A stretch of 33,209 nucleotides of DNA from Victivallales bacterium (lineage in GTDB: Bacteria; Verrucomicrobiota; Lentisphaeria; Victivallales; SZUA-371), in assembly GCA_016936495.1 (NCBI GenBank), contig JAFGXT010000240.1, forward strand, positions 1 to 33,209, given 5' to 3'. Both the position numbers and the translations under genes were made by a program. This document shows, in pieces, positions 19,049 to 26,890 of this stretch. The notes beneath the pieces are model-generated. The model was given only the letters and a program-made list of their open reading frames with translations, was not told the origin of the DNA and ran no database searches. Positions within the stretch are counted from its first letter, which is position 1. Every line of letters starts with the position of its first letter.

Positions 19049-19345
19049 CTCTCACCTCATTCATAAATACATATAACTATAGAGAAGAAAATAACACCTC
19101 AAACGCATAATTTCCAACCCCGTCAAAAATTTTCCCGCAAAAAACATTTCATCAATAAATATACATCTCAGGAAAAAGCTCAGCTCAAAAAATCACCACC
19201 ATCCACCAATCCCTACAGAATTAATATGCTTTTTGCATGAATTTGCATTTTCCGCAAAAAACAAACAACATGAATCAAATTTACGCAGAATTATACAGCG
19301 AAAATATATTTTTCGATTATTTTATTATAAAAACAAAAAAAACTA

Positions 19346-19374
19346 TTGACAAAACCACGTTGAATACTTACAAT
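19346..19374 (+). promoter_or_regulatory. Predicted strong sigma70-type promoter of an orphan transcript
   Basis: TTGACA (19346-19351) - 17 nt - TACAAT (19369-19374); no annotated plus-strand gene follows before 20353. Confidence 0.75.
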
Positions 19375-19385
19375 ATTAATAAGGA

Positions 19386-19517
19386 ATGGGAGTTCCGAGA
19401 GCGATTCGAGAGCGAGAGCCAAACATGAAAACGAAGACAGGTTCTTTGAGATTCGCGAAAATGAGATTGAGAAAAGTATCAGCTACGGCGATACATAAAA
19501 TAGAATCATCCTCCTGA
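19386..19517 (+). other. Small ORF (43 aa, basic) inside the candidate sRNA
   Basis: ATG at 19386 (alternative in-frame ATG at 19425) to TGA at 19515-19517: MGVPRAIREREPNMKTKTGSLRFAKMRLRKVSATAIHKIESSS. No convincing Shine-Dalgarno at normal spacing. Confidence 0.3.
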
Positions 19518-19557
19518 ATGGAGCTTGGTTATACATGATTCCCTAATTCCCTTCCCA

Positions 19558-19599
19558 AGCCCTGTTGCTTCCCCCCAGGCGGCAGGGCACCTTTTTTTA
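19558..19599 (+). terminator. Rho-independent terminator of the orphan transcript
   Basis: GCCCTGTTGC - TTCCCCCCAG - GCGGCAGGGC (10-bp RNA stem with two G-U pairs) then ACC and a T7 run. Confidence 0.82.
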
Positions 19600-20148
19600 C
19601 CCGAATAACAAAATCTTAAATCCAAGCAGTATCAACACCGCTCCACCGGCAAACTCAAACTTGTTTTCGAATATATGCCCGAATACTTTTCCGGCGACTC
19701 CACCTATCAAAGTAAGTATAAAAGTAACTCCTCCGATCTTGATTGCCGGGGCCATTACCGGTGTCATCATACATGCAAAGGAAATGCCCACAGCAAAGGC
19801 ATCAATACTGGTGGCGAACGCCAAAGCTGTCAAATGATAAAAACAAAAATCGCCGATTTCCTCATCGTCGCCGCGCTTCAGCGCCTCCCAGATCATCTTG
19901 GTTCCAATTCCTGCAAGCATGGCGAACGCCACCCAGTGCCCATACGAATTGACAAAGCCCGCAAACAACTTACCACACAGCCAGCCCAGCAAAGGCATCA
20001 CCGCCTGAAACACGCCGAAAAAGACCGCGGTCATAAATATATGAAATGGCTTAAACTGTTTACGCAAAGTGGCGCCCATCGCCACCGCGACGGTAAACGC
20101 ATCCATAGCCAAGCCGAGGGCGATAATTAAAACTCCGGCAAACGACAT
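19597..20148 (-). CDS. mntP: Putative manganese efflux pump MntP
   Basis: 183 aa; ALGLAMDAFTVAVAMG, FGVFQAVMPLLGWLCG, LAFATSIDAFAVGISFA: MntP/DUF204 repeats. Confidence 0.92.
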   Translation of the reverse strand: MSFAGVLIIALGLAMDAFTVAVAMGATLRKQFKPFHIFMTAVFFGVFQAVMPLLGWLCGKLFAGFVNSYGHWVAFAMLAGIGTKMIWEALKRGDDEEIGDFCFYHLTALAFATSIDAFAVGISFACMMTPVMAPAIKIGGVTFILTLIGGVAGKVFGHIFENKFEFAGGAVLILLGFKILLFG

Positions 20149-20352
20149 AAATACTCCTCTGATTTGCTGTAACTATTATTTAAAAAGATGTAATCTATAC
20201 GCTGAAAAGCAAAAATAAATCCCCGAAGAGTGATTTATCGGCATATTTATATATTGATTTTTCAATGAAAGGCGTTATGTTAAAGCTTTTTATTAAATTC
20301 CATACTTTATAATTATAAACAGAAACAGGGGACAACCCGGTTTCAAAGGAGA

Positions 20353-21342
20353 ATGAAAATGGTAAAGCTTTTGCATGACAAAGACGCTGATATGAGCGTA
20401 ATGCAGGGAAAAACTGTTGCAGTAATCGGATTCGGCAGCCAGGGTCGCAATCAGGCCCTGAGCATGAGGGATTCCGGTATAAACGTAATCATCGGCGCCC
20501 GCCCCGGCGCATCCTGGGACATGGCGGTAGAAGACGGATTTGAAGTAATGGACGTAGCAGCAGCTTCCGCCAAGGCTGACGTCATTCACATCCTGCTGCC
20601 GGACGAAAGACACAAGCAAGTCTATGAAGAAAGCATCAAAGCCAACATGACCGACGGCAAAGTACTGTCCTGCTCACACGGTTTCAGCATCATCTTCGGC
20701 ATGATCCCGGCTCCGAGCAACGTGGACATCATCATGGTCGCCCCCAAAGGTCCGGGAACAGAAGTACGCAAGGCGTTTCTGGAAGGCTTCGGCTGCCCGG
20801 GACTTATCGCAGTACATCAGGACAAAAGCGGCAAAGCCCGTGACATCGCCCTGGCAATGGCGAAAGCTGAAGGCCTCACCCGCGCCGGCGTAATGGAATG
20901 CACATTCGAACAGGAAACCTACGAAGACCTGTTCGGCGAGCAGAACGTTCTCTGCGGAGGTCTGGTAGACCTGATGAAATACGGTTTTGAGACTTTGGTT
21001 GAAGCCGGATATCCAGCGGAAATGGCATATTTTGAATGCGTACACGAAGTAAAACTGATTGTTGACCTGGTAATCGAAGGCGGAATCCAGAAAATGAATT
21101 CCGTAATCTCCAATACCGCCGAGTGGGGCGAATACGTCAACGGTCCGAAGATCATCACTCCGGACGTAAAAGAAAGAATGAAGCAGTCTCTGAAAGAGAT
21201 TGAGACCGGCAAATTCGCCCGCGAGTGGATGGCTGAAGCCGAAAGCGGCTGCAAGAACCTGCTGGCGAAACGTGAAACCCTGGGCAAACACGAAGTCGAG
21301 ATCATCGGCAAGCAGATTCGCGAACTGTTCGAAAAAAACTGA
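20353..21342 (+). CDS. ilvC: Ketol-acid reductoisomerase (class I)
   Basis: VAVIGFGSQGRNQALSMRDSGINVIIGARPGASW, MVAPKGPGTEVR, EDLFGEQNVLCGGL, NTAEWGEYV. Preceded by AAAGGAG RBS. Confidence 0.96.
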   Translation: MKMVKLLHDKDADMSVMQGKTVAVIGFGSQGRNQALSMRDSGINVIIGARPGASWDMAVEDGFEVMDVAAASAKADVIHILLPDERHKQVYEESIKANMTDGKVLSCSHGFSIIFGMIPAPSNVDIIMVAPKGPGTEVRKAFLEGFGCPGLIAVHQDKSGKARDIALAMAKAEGLTRAGVMECTFEQETYEDLFGEQNVLCGGLVDLMKYGFETLVEAGYPAEMAYFECVHEVKLIVDLVIEGGIQKMNSVISNTAEWGEYVNGPKIITPDVKERMKQSLKEIETGKFAREWMAEAESGCKNLLAKRETLGKHEVEIIGKQIRELFEKN

Positions 21343-21371
21343 TAGTTCACGAACAAATTCAGCGTATTTCC

Positions 21372-21398
21372 AAACCCTCCCATCCGGGAGGGTTTTTT
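21372..21398 (+). terminator. Rho-independent terminator of ilvC
   Basis: AAACCCTCCC ATCC GGGAGGGTTT perfect 10-bp stem, T6 run. Confidence 0.9.
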
Positions 21399-21756
21399 CA
21401 TATCTACTCCAAAACAAAGGAGCGAAAATCGCTGTATCCACACTCAAACCATGCCTGAAAAAGCCGTCAAAAGCACCTGCTAGACGACGATAAAAACAAA
21501 AAGTAAAGACTCATCTTAATAAACCGTACAAGATCATCAGAGCTGAATCAATCACGCGACCAGCTCGTAAACCCGTCATATTCAGCTTCCTCTATGCTTT
21601 GTTCCATATATTAAACTTTTATAAAAAAAACGGAAATAAGTTGAAAAAGATGCTTTCCAGTGGTCTTTTATAATCTGAATACAGTAATTAAACAATTAAG
21701 TTACAAAGATGTAAGTCTTTGATAAACAATAAATATACTGGAGTATCATAAGTATA

Positions 21757-23052
21757 ATGGAAAATTTGGATTTCAAAATTAAAAAACTGGGCAAGGCTAC
21801 TATACAGTCTCCGCTTGCAGATGTACATTTCGAAAGTGAAAACTCATCCATCGCCTACCATAAGGATGCATCAAGACTGCGTCAAGAGCTGGAAAAAACC
21901 GGTACGCTCACCTCTTTTGAGAAAGCCGGACCGCGCGCAAAAATCTATCACGATCCATCGTGGTCAAAAGCCGCAATCCTCACCGCCGGAGGATTGTGTC
22001 CCGGACTAAATGACGTCATCAAAGGCCTGACCCGCACTCTGATGGTACGCTATAAAGTGCCTATCGTTTACGGCATTAAATACGGCTATCAGGGATTGAA
22101 CCCGGAATATGGTTATGAACCGATAATGCTCACCCCTGATCTAGTGGATGACATACACGAGGCCGGCGGTACCATTCTTGGCTCATCCCGCGGACGCATC
22201 GATGAAAATATCATGGCGGACACTCTCGAACGCATGAATATCAATCTGCTGTTCTGCATCGGTGGTGACGGCACATTGCGCTGCGCCCATGACGTAGTCA
22301 AGGTCATTGAAAAACGTAAACTCAATATCAGCGTCATCTGCATACCCAAGACCATTGACAACGACATCAATTTCATGGATCAGACTTTCGGCTTTGAGAC
22401 CGCGGTGTACGCCACCAATTCGGTAATAACTTCTGCTCATTACGAGGCGAAGGGAGCTCCAAACGGCATTGGTCTTATCCGTGTAATGGGCAGGGACAGC
22501 GGGTTTATCGCCGCATACGCCACGCTGGCGAACACCCATATCAACTACTGCCTGATTCCCGAAGAGGAATTCAGCATGGATGAGCTCTTCACCAGCCTGG
22601 AAAAACGTTTACGCGTCCGCAAGCACGCGGTGATAATCGCCGCCGAGGGTGCCGGACAGCACCTCTTCAACGAGGATTCCGTTAAAAAAGATAAATCCGG
22701 CAATAAATTACACAATAATATCGGCATGTACTTGCATGAGCAACTTGATGACTGGGCTACAAAAAAAGGTCTGGAACTTAACGTAAAATACTTTGACCCC
22801 AGCTATATGATCCGCAGTCTGCCGGCACATGGTACTGATGCCGTATTCTGCCAGATGCTGGCGATGAACGCTGTTCATGCCGCGCTTTCGGGTTGTACAG
22901 ACACTGTTATCGGGCACTGGCATGATTCCTTCACCCATGTTCCGATCGCTATGGCTACCAGGGAGCGTAAAAAGATCGATCTGCATTCCTCCCTGTGGAC
23001 TGGCGTGAGATCAGTAACCTGGGATAATAACTGGAAATCTCATCTGTATTGA
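21757..23052 (+). CDS. 6-phosphofructokinase family protein (plant-/spirochaete-like, likely ATP-dependent type)
   Basis: TAGGLCPGLNDVIKGL, GSSRGRIDE, FCIGGDGTLRCAHDV, CIPKTIDNDINFMDQTFGFETAV, RVMGRDSGFIA. Confidence 0.92.
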   Translation: MENLDFKIKKLGKATIQSPLADVHFESENSSIAYHKDASRLRQELEKTGTLTSFEKAGPRAKIYHDPSWSKAAILTAGGLCPGLNDVIKGLTRTLMVRYKVPIVYGIKYGYQGLNPEYGYEPIMLTPDLVDDIHEAGGTILGSSRGRIDENIMADTLERMNINLLFCIGGDGTLRCAHDVVKVIEKRKLNISVICIPKTIDNDINFMDQTFGFETAVYATNSVITSAHYEAKGAPNGIGLIRVMGRDSGFIAAYATLANTHINYCLIPEEEFSMDELFTSLEKRLRVRKHAVIIAAEGAGQHLFNEDSVKKDKSGNKLHNNIGMYLHEQLDDWATKKGLELNVKYFDPSYMIRSLPAHGTDAVFCQMLAMNAVHAALSGCTDTVIGHWHDSFTHVPIAMATRERKKIDLHSSLWTGVRSVTWDNNWKSHLY

Positions 23053-23090
23053 TAAAGATCGGAGTTTCCGGTATTGAATAATGACGCAAC

Positions 23091-23112
23091 CCCGGTTAAA
23101 TTCTTAACCGGG
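23091..23112 (+). repeat. Perfect hairpin between pfk and the histidine kinase gene
   Basis: CCCGGTTAA ATTC TTAACCGGG: 9-bp perfect stem, 4-nt loop; no downstream T run. Confidence 0.75.
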
Positions 23113-23146
23113 ACGCTGGATTGTTGATTTATACCGGGAACGGCAG

Positions 23147-24763
23147 ATGAAAAAGAATCGATTGAGCCGACATTCATATCTGATACTGATTTTTTTATGG
23201 GGCGGTATATGCTTATGGCAATATTACGAGCACCGTGAAGTGGTGGAGTTTGCCCGCTCCGAACTCAGAAATAAAGCCAAAGATATTTCAGAAGCAGTAT
23301 CGGTAGTCATCCGCTCGCAACGCGCGGGTGGAAGCGAGCCGAACCAGGAACGTTTGAACCGCGCTCTTCAGGAACTTGTCAGCTCCACCGATCTCGAATC
23401 GGTAATGTTGCTTAATTCTTCCGGTCAGGTCAGAGCTATGCTGGGCACTCCGCTTAAAGTAAACATGGATAAACTCGCCGGAAAACATGAATACTGGGGC
23501 AATGATTTTGCAACCTTTACTAATCTGGTGGCTCTGGGTGATTCTTATCAAGATGACGCCGGCATTGACGCCGCGGCGTCTCCTCCTCCTCACGCGCCGC
23601 GCCGTAACCAGTTGCGCAATTTTCGCCGGATTCAACAACATATCCTCCGCGATGACGGACAGGAGAAGATCATCGCTTTGATGGATGGTAAAGCGCTGGA
23701 TGAAGAACGGTTGAATACATTTTTCTCAGCTTTCAAGCCGGGCGTAATCAATGAAAAAGAAAAACAACGTCTGAAACGCCTGTTAATTAATAAACCCCTG
23801 ACCATTCAAACCACCAGCGGCGTCATACAATTGCTGAATATGGCCGATCAGCGCAAAAACGAACGTCTTCACCAGATGAGCCGCAAAAAAATCAGCGAAC
23901 TGATAAAGCAGCGCGGCATCCATTCCTTTATCGTTACTTTGCCGATTGCCAGCGTAAAAGAAGCGTCCCGCAAAGATATAAACGTAAGAATAATTGTAAT
24001 CCTCATTGCCCTTACCGCATGCGGAGCCCTTGCCGCCGCGTTGCGTATAGCCGAAAAATCGTTCGCACTTCAACTTCGGCTCGTCCATGCTCAGGATGCC
24101 GCCGAATATTTAAAAGATCAGAATATGGCGGCGGCGGGTCTGGTTCATGAAACCAAAAACCCATTGAACATAATCCGCGGGCTTGCTCAAATGATCCAGC
24201 GCGGCACCTCCGATGAAGACACAGCCGGCACCGCGGTTCAGATAATTGAGGAAGTAGACCGGGTTACCGGACGCTTAAACCAATTCCTTGATTATTCCAA
24301 ACCCCGTCAACCCTCGTTATCTCCGGTAAAGCTCAAAGACATCGTCGAAGATGTGTTCCGGCTGCTGGAACACGACTCCAGCGAAAAAAACGCGAAAATG
24401 ATGTTTTCAGGTTCTGAACTAATCGCCATTGCCGACCGGGAAATGCTGCGTCAATTATTGTTCAATTTGATATTGAACGCTCTGGGCGTAGTCGACGGTG
24501 GCGGTGTCATACATGTGGTACTGGCGCAAAATCCAGATCATACGCTCGCTTTGGATGTGCGCGATACCGGCCCCGGAGTTCCTCCTGAGCTGCGTGAGGA
24601 AATATTCCGTCCCTACTACACCACCAGTGCTCAGGGTACCGGCCTGGGTCTGACGGTGGTAAAGCAGATAGTAATAGCCCATGACTGGAATATTGAAGTA
24701 ATTGATTCCGACGCTGGAGAGAACATATTCAGAGTTACAGGTATAAAGCAACAGGGGAACTGA
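23147..24763 (+). CDS. Membrane sensor histidine kinase
   Basis: Two TM segments (LILIFLWGGICLW; IIVILIALTACGALAAAL), HisKA AAGLVHETKNPLNIIRGLAQMI, HATPase LLFNLILNALGVV, VRDTGPGVPPELREEIFRPYYTT, GTGLGLTVVKQIV. Confidence 0.95.
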   Translation: MKKNRLSRHSYLILIFLWGGICLWQYYEHREVVEFARSELRNKAKDISEAVSVVIRSQRAGGSEPNQERLNRALQELVSSTDLESVMLLNSSGQVRAMLGTPLKVNMDKLAGKHEYWGNDFATFTNLVALGDSYQDDAGIDAAASPPPHAPRRNQLRNFRRIQQHILRDDGQEKIIALMDGKALDEERLNTFFSAFKPGVINEKEKQRLKRLLINKPLTIQTTSGVIQLLNMADQRKNERLHQMSRKKISELIKQRGIHSFIVTLPIASVKEASRKDINVRIIVILIALTACGALAAALRIAEKSFALQLRLVHAQDAAEYLKDQNMAAAGLVHETKNPLNIIRGLAQMIQRGTSDEDTAGTAVQIIEEVDRVTGRLNQFLDYSKPRQPSLSPVKLKDIVEDVFRLLEHDSSEKNAKMMFSGSELIAIADREMLRQLLFNLILNALGVVDGGGVIHVVLAQNPDHTLALDVRDTGPGVPPELREEIFRPYYTTSAQGTGLGLTVVKQIVIAHDWNIEVIDSDAGENIFRVTGIKQQGN

Positions 24764-24765
24764 TT

Positions 24766-26139
24766 ATGGCGCATTATGATATAAATAAAATCAATATTCT
24801 AGTGGTGGACGACGATCCGGGACAGCGCAGTCTGTTTGAATCCTTTCTGCGCGGCGAAGGCTTCAAAGTCCATACCGCCGAATCACCGCTGGCAGCATTT
24901 GAACTCATAGAGACGGCAAAGCCACGGATAATTCTGTCAGATGTAAGAATGCCAGGTATGAGCGGACTGGCATTTCAACAGGAGCTCAGGACACGGCAAC
25001 TTAATGTGCCGGTACTGCTGATAACCGCTTATGCCGATATACGTGAAGCAGTAAACGCAATTCGTGACGGCGCGGTGGATTATCTGGAAAAACCGGTGGA
25101 TCTTAATGAACTGCTTAGACTTATACGTACAACACTTGGGATGGATGCCAAAGTCGGTTCCAATTTGGAAATAGAAGTACCTGATCTGCCGCCGGGCATA
25201 GTCGCCGGAAGCGCCCGTATGCGAGAAGTGCTCCGGGAAATAGCACTGGTGGCGCCTTCGGATTCCAGAGTGCTCATTACCGGAGAAAGCGGCACCGGCA
25301 AAGAAGTGGCCGCCGATTTGATTCATCACTGGAGTCCCCGGAATACCCGGAAATTTATAAAAGTCAATTGCGCGGCAATCCCGGAAAACCTGTTGGAAAG
25401 TGAACTATTCGGACACGAAAAGGGCGCTTTCACCGGCGCGGAATCACGCCGGCACGGCAAATTCGAGGAAGCCGACGGCGGTACTCTGCTGCTGGACGAG
25501 ATCGGCGAGATGTCTCCGGCGCTCCAGGCAAAACTCCTGAGGGTTATTCAGGACGGAAGCTTTTTTCGCGTCGGCTCTAGCACGGAACAGAAAGCGGATG
25601 TGAGGATTCTGGCCTCCACCAATCGCGATCTGGAAAAGGAAGTGGCGGCGGGAACTTTTCGCGAAGACCTGTTTTATCGCCTGAATGTGTTTGATGTATA
25701 CCTGCCGCCGTTGCGGGAACGCCGGGCGGATATATTACCGCTGGCGTTGCGCTTTGCCGGAGAGTTGGGATATCAGAAGGTGCGTTTTTCGCCTGGGGCT
25801 TCAGAGATTATCGAAAACTCCACCTGGCAGGGTAACGTCAGGGAATTGCGCAACGCGATTGAACGCGCCGTGCTTTTGTCACGCGGAGAAATAATTCTGC
25901 CCGAACATCTTCCGCGCAGATTACAGGCATCGGCAAACGCTTCCGGCAAGCCTGCTGTTGCAGGCAGCGAAATTGTCCCAAACAAAATGGAGGATATTGA
26001 ACGGGACGCGATTCTTAAAGCTTTGCGTGACAGTGACTGGAACCGTTCTGAAGCCGCCCGTGTCCTGGGCGTAAGCCGCAGGAAGCTCACCTATAAGCTT
26101 CAGGAATACAAAGAACAGGGCTATGCCGTCGATGAGTAA
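24766..26139 (+). CDS. Sigma54-dependent response regulator (NtrC/AtoC family)
   Basis: Receiver ILVVDDDPGQRSLF..ILSDVRMPGMSG..DYLEKPVD; AAA+ GESGTGKEVAADLIH, GHEKGAFTGAESRRHGKFEEADGGTLLLDEI; Fis HTH DWNRSEAARVLGVSRRKLTYKLQEY. Confidence 0.96.
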   Translation: MAHYDINKINILVVDDDPGQRSLFESFLRGEGFKVHTAESPLAAFELIETAKPRIILSDVRMPGMSGLAFQQELRTRQLNVPVLLITAYADIREAVNAIRDGAVDYLEKPVDLNELLRLIRTTLGMDAKVGSNLEIEVPDLPPGIVAGSARMREVLREIALVAPSDSRVLITGESGTGKEVAADLIHHWSPRNTRKFIKVNCAAIPENLLESELFGHEKGAFTGAESRRHGKFEEADGGTLLLDEIGEMSPALQAKLLRVIQDGSFFRVGSSTEQKADVRILASTNRDLEKEVAAGTFREDLFYRLNVFDVYLPPLRERRADILPLALRFAGELGYQKVRFSPGASEIIENSTWQGNVRELRNAIERAVLLSRGEIILPEHLPRRLQASANASGKPAVAGSEIVPNKMEDIERDAILKALRDSDWNRSEAARVLGVSRRKLTYKLQEYKEQGYAVDE

Positions 26140-26154
26140 AATGATCAAGCCGCT

Positions 26155-26871
26155 TTAGAAGTCCCAGTAGCCGGTTTCCCATTCGCGGTTGCTTTTGAAT
26201 ACATTGCCAGCCACGGACAGGTTTAACACCGGTTCGTATTTGTTCTCCTTGACGTGCCATATGCAGCGTATGATTGGAAAATAACTTAACTGATATTTTA
26301 CTCCGGAATAAGTGAGCTGACCGCTTTTCATCTCATTTACTTTCACTTCGCCCCAGGTTTCGGGGATGCTGTCCAGACTGGCTCCCTCGTATTTAAAAGT
26401 ACATGGTGCTGCGGTGAACTCATAGAAGTAACTGATCTTAGTTACATCGCTATTGGGCATAAGCGCATTGACTCCAGTTTGAATGTTTAACAAACTCCGG
26501 CTTCCCGGACGGTCAAAGGCTTCAGAATACTTATATTCGGCTCCTTCTTTTCCCCACGGAATAACCCAATCCTCCGGCTCGCTGGTGGCGGGATTGCGGT
26601 CTTTACGGCAATGGTAAATACCTTTACTGCCGGAATAATCAGGGAACAAAGTGGATATCCAGGGAGGATACTGGTCCCGGTAATCTATCTGATAACTATG
26701 GATGGCAACGCTGAACTGTTTGAGGTTATTGACGCATGCAGTATCTTTTGCTTTTTCCAGAGCCTGATTGATTGCAGGCATAATCATTCCTGCAAGAATT
26801 GATATGATAGCTATCACAACCAGGAGTTCTATAAGTGTGAAGCTGTGACACTTATGACTTTTTACACACAT
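26155..26871 (-). CDS. Prepilin-type N-terminal cleavage/methylation domain protein (pseudopilin)
   Basis: FTLIELLVVIAIISILAGMIMPAINQALEKAKDTACVNNLKQFSVAIHSYQIDYRDQYPPW. ORF opens at 26889; ATG at 26871 (MCVKSHKCHS) has AAAGGGG RBS upstream. Confidence 0.9.
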   Translation of the reverse strand: MCVKSHKCHSFTLIELLVVIAIISILAGMIMPAINQALEKAKDTACVNNLKQFSVAIHSYQIDYRDQYPPWISTLFPDYSGSKGIYHCRKDRNPATSEPEDWVIPWGKEGAEYKYSEAFDRPGSRSLLNIQTGVNALMPNSDVTKISYFYEFTAAPCTFKYEGASLDSIPETWGEVKVNEMKSGQLTYSGVKYQLSYFPIIRCIWHVKENKYEPVLNLSVAGNVFKSNREWETGYWDF

Positions 26872-26890
26872 AAAGATTCCCCTTTGCATT

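Larger units (their letters stand above)
19381..19600 (+). ncRNA. Candidate structured small RNA (about 220 nt), family unknown
   Basis: Bounded by the 19346-19374 promoter and the 19558-19599 terminator. 5'/3' pairing AAGGAAUGGG with CCCUAAUUCCCUU (bulged); hairpins GUAUC-A-GC(UACG)GC-GAUAC, CUCC(UGAAU)GGAG, GAAUCAU/AUGAUUC. Confidence 0.6.

Noticed and set aside
19237-19428. 63-aa plus-strand ORF (MNLHFPQKTNNMNQIYAEL...)
   Set aside because: AT-rich, spans the predicted sRNA promoter and ends inside the sRNA; no RBS or domain. Treated as chance.
19540-19600. SRP RNA or tmRNA on either strand at the 19.5 kb locus
   Set aside because: The reverse complement contains GGAAGCA, but the SRP domain IV context (CCGGAAGGAAGCAGCC) is absent. 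There is no tRNA-like domain or CCA end for tmRNA.
20149-20352. yybP-ykoY (Mn) riboswitch upstream of mntP
   Set aside because: Looked for on the minus strand. Only a small UUCG-capped hairpin near 20217-20236 was seen, and the conserved riboswitch junction motifs were not apparent by eye. A cmsearch with RF00080 would settle it.
20674-21447. 257-aa minus-strand ORF opposite ilvC
   Set aside because: Antisense shadow of a confidently identified IlvC; the translation has no recognisable domain and is low in conserved motifs.
21541-21587. AGCTGAAT...ATTCAGCT 8-bp inverted repeat downstream of ilvC
   Set aside because: 31-nt loop, AT-rich arms, no T run; within chance expectation for an intergenic region.
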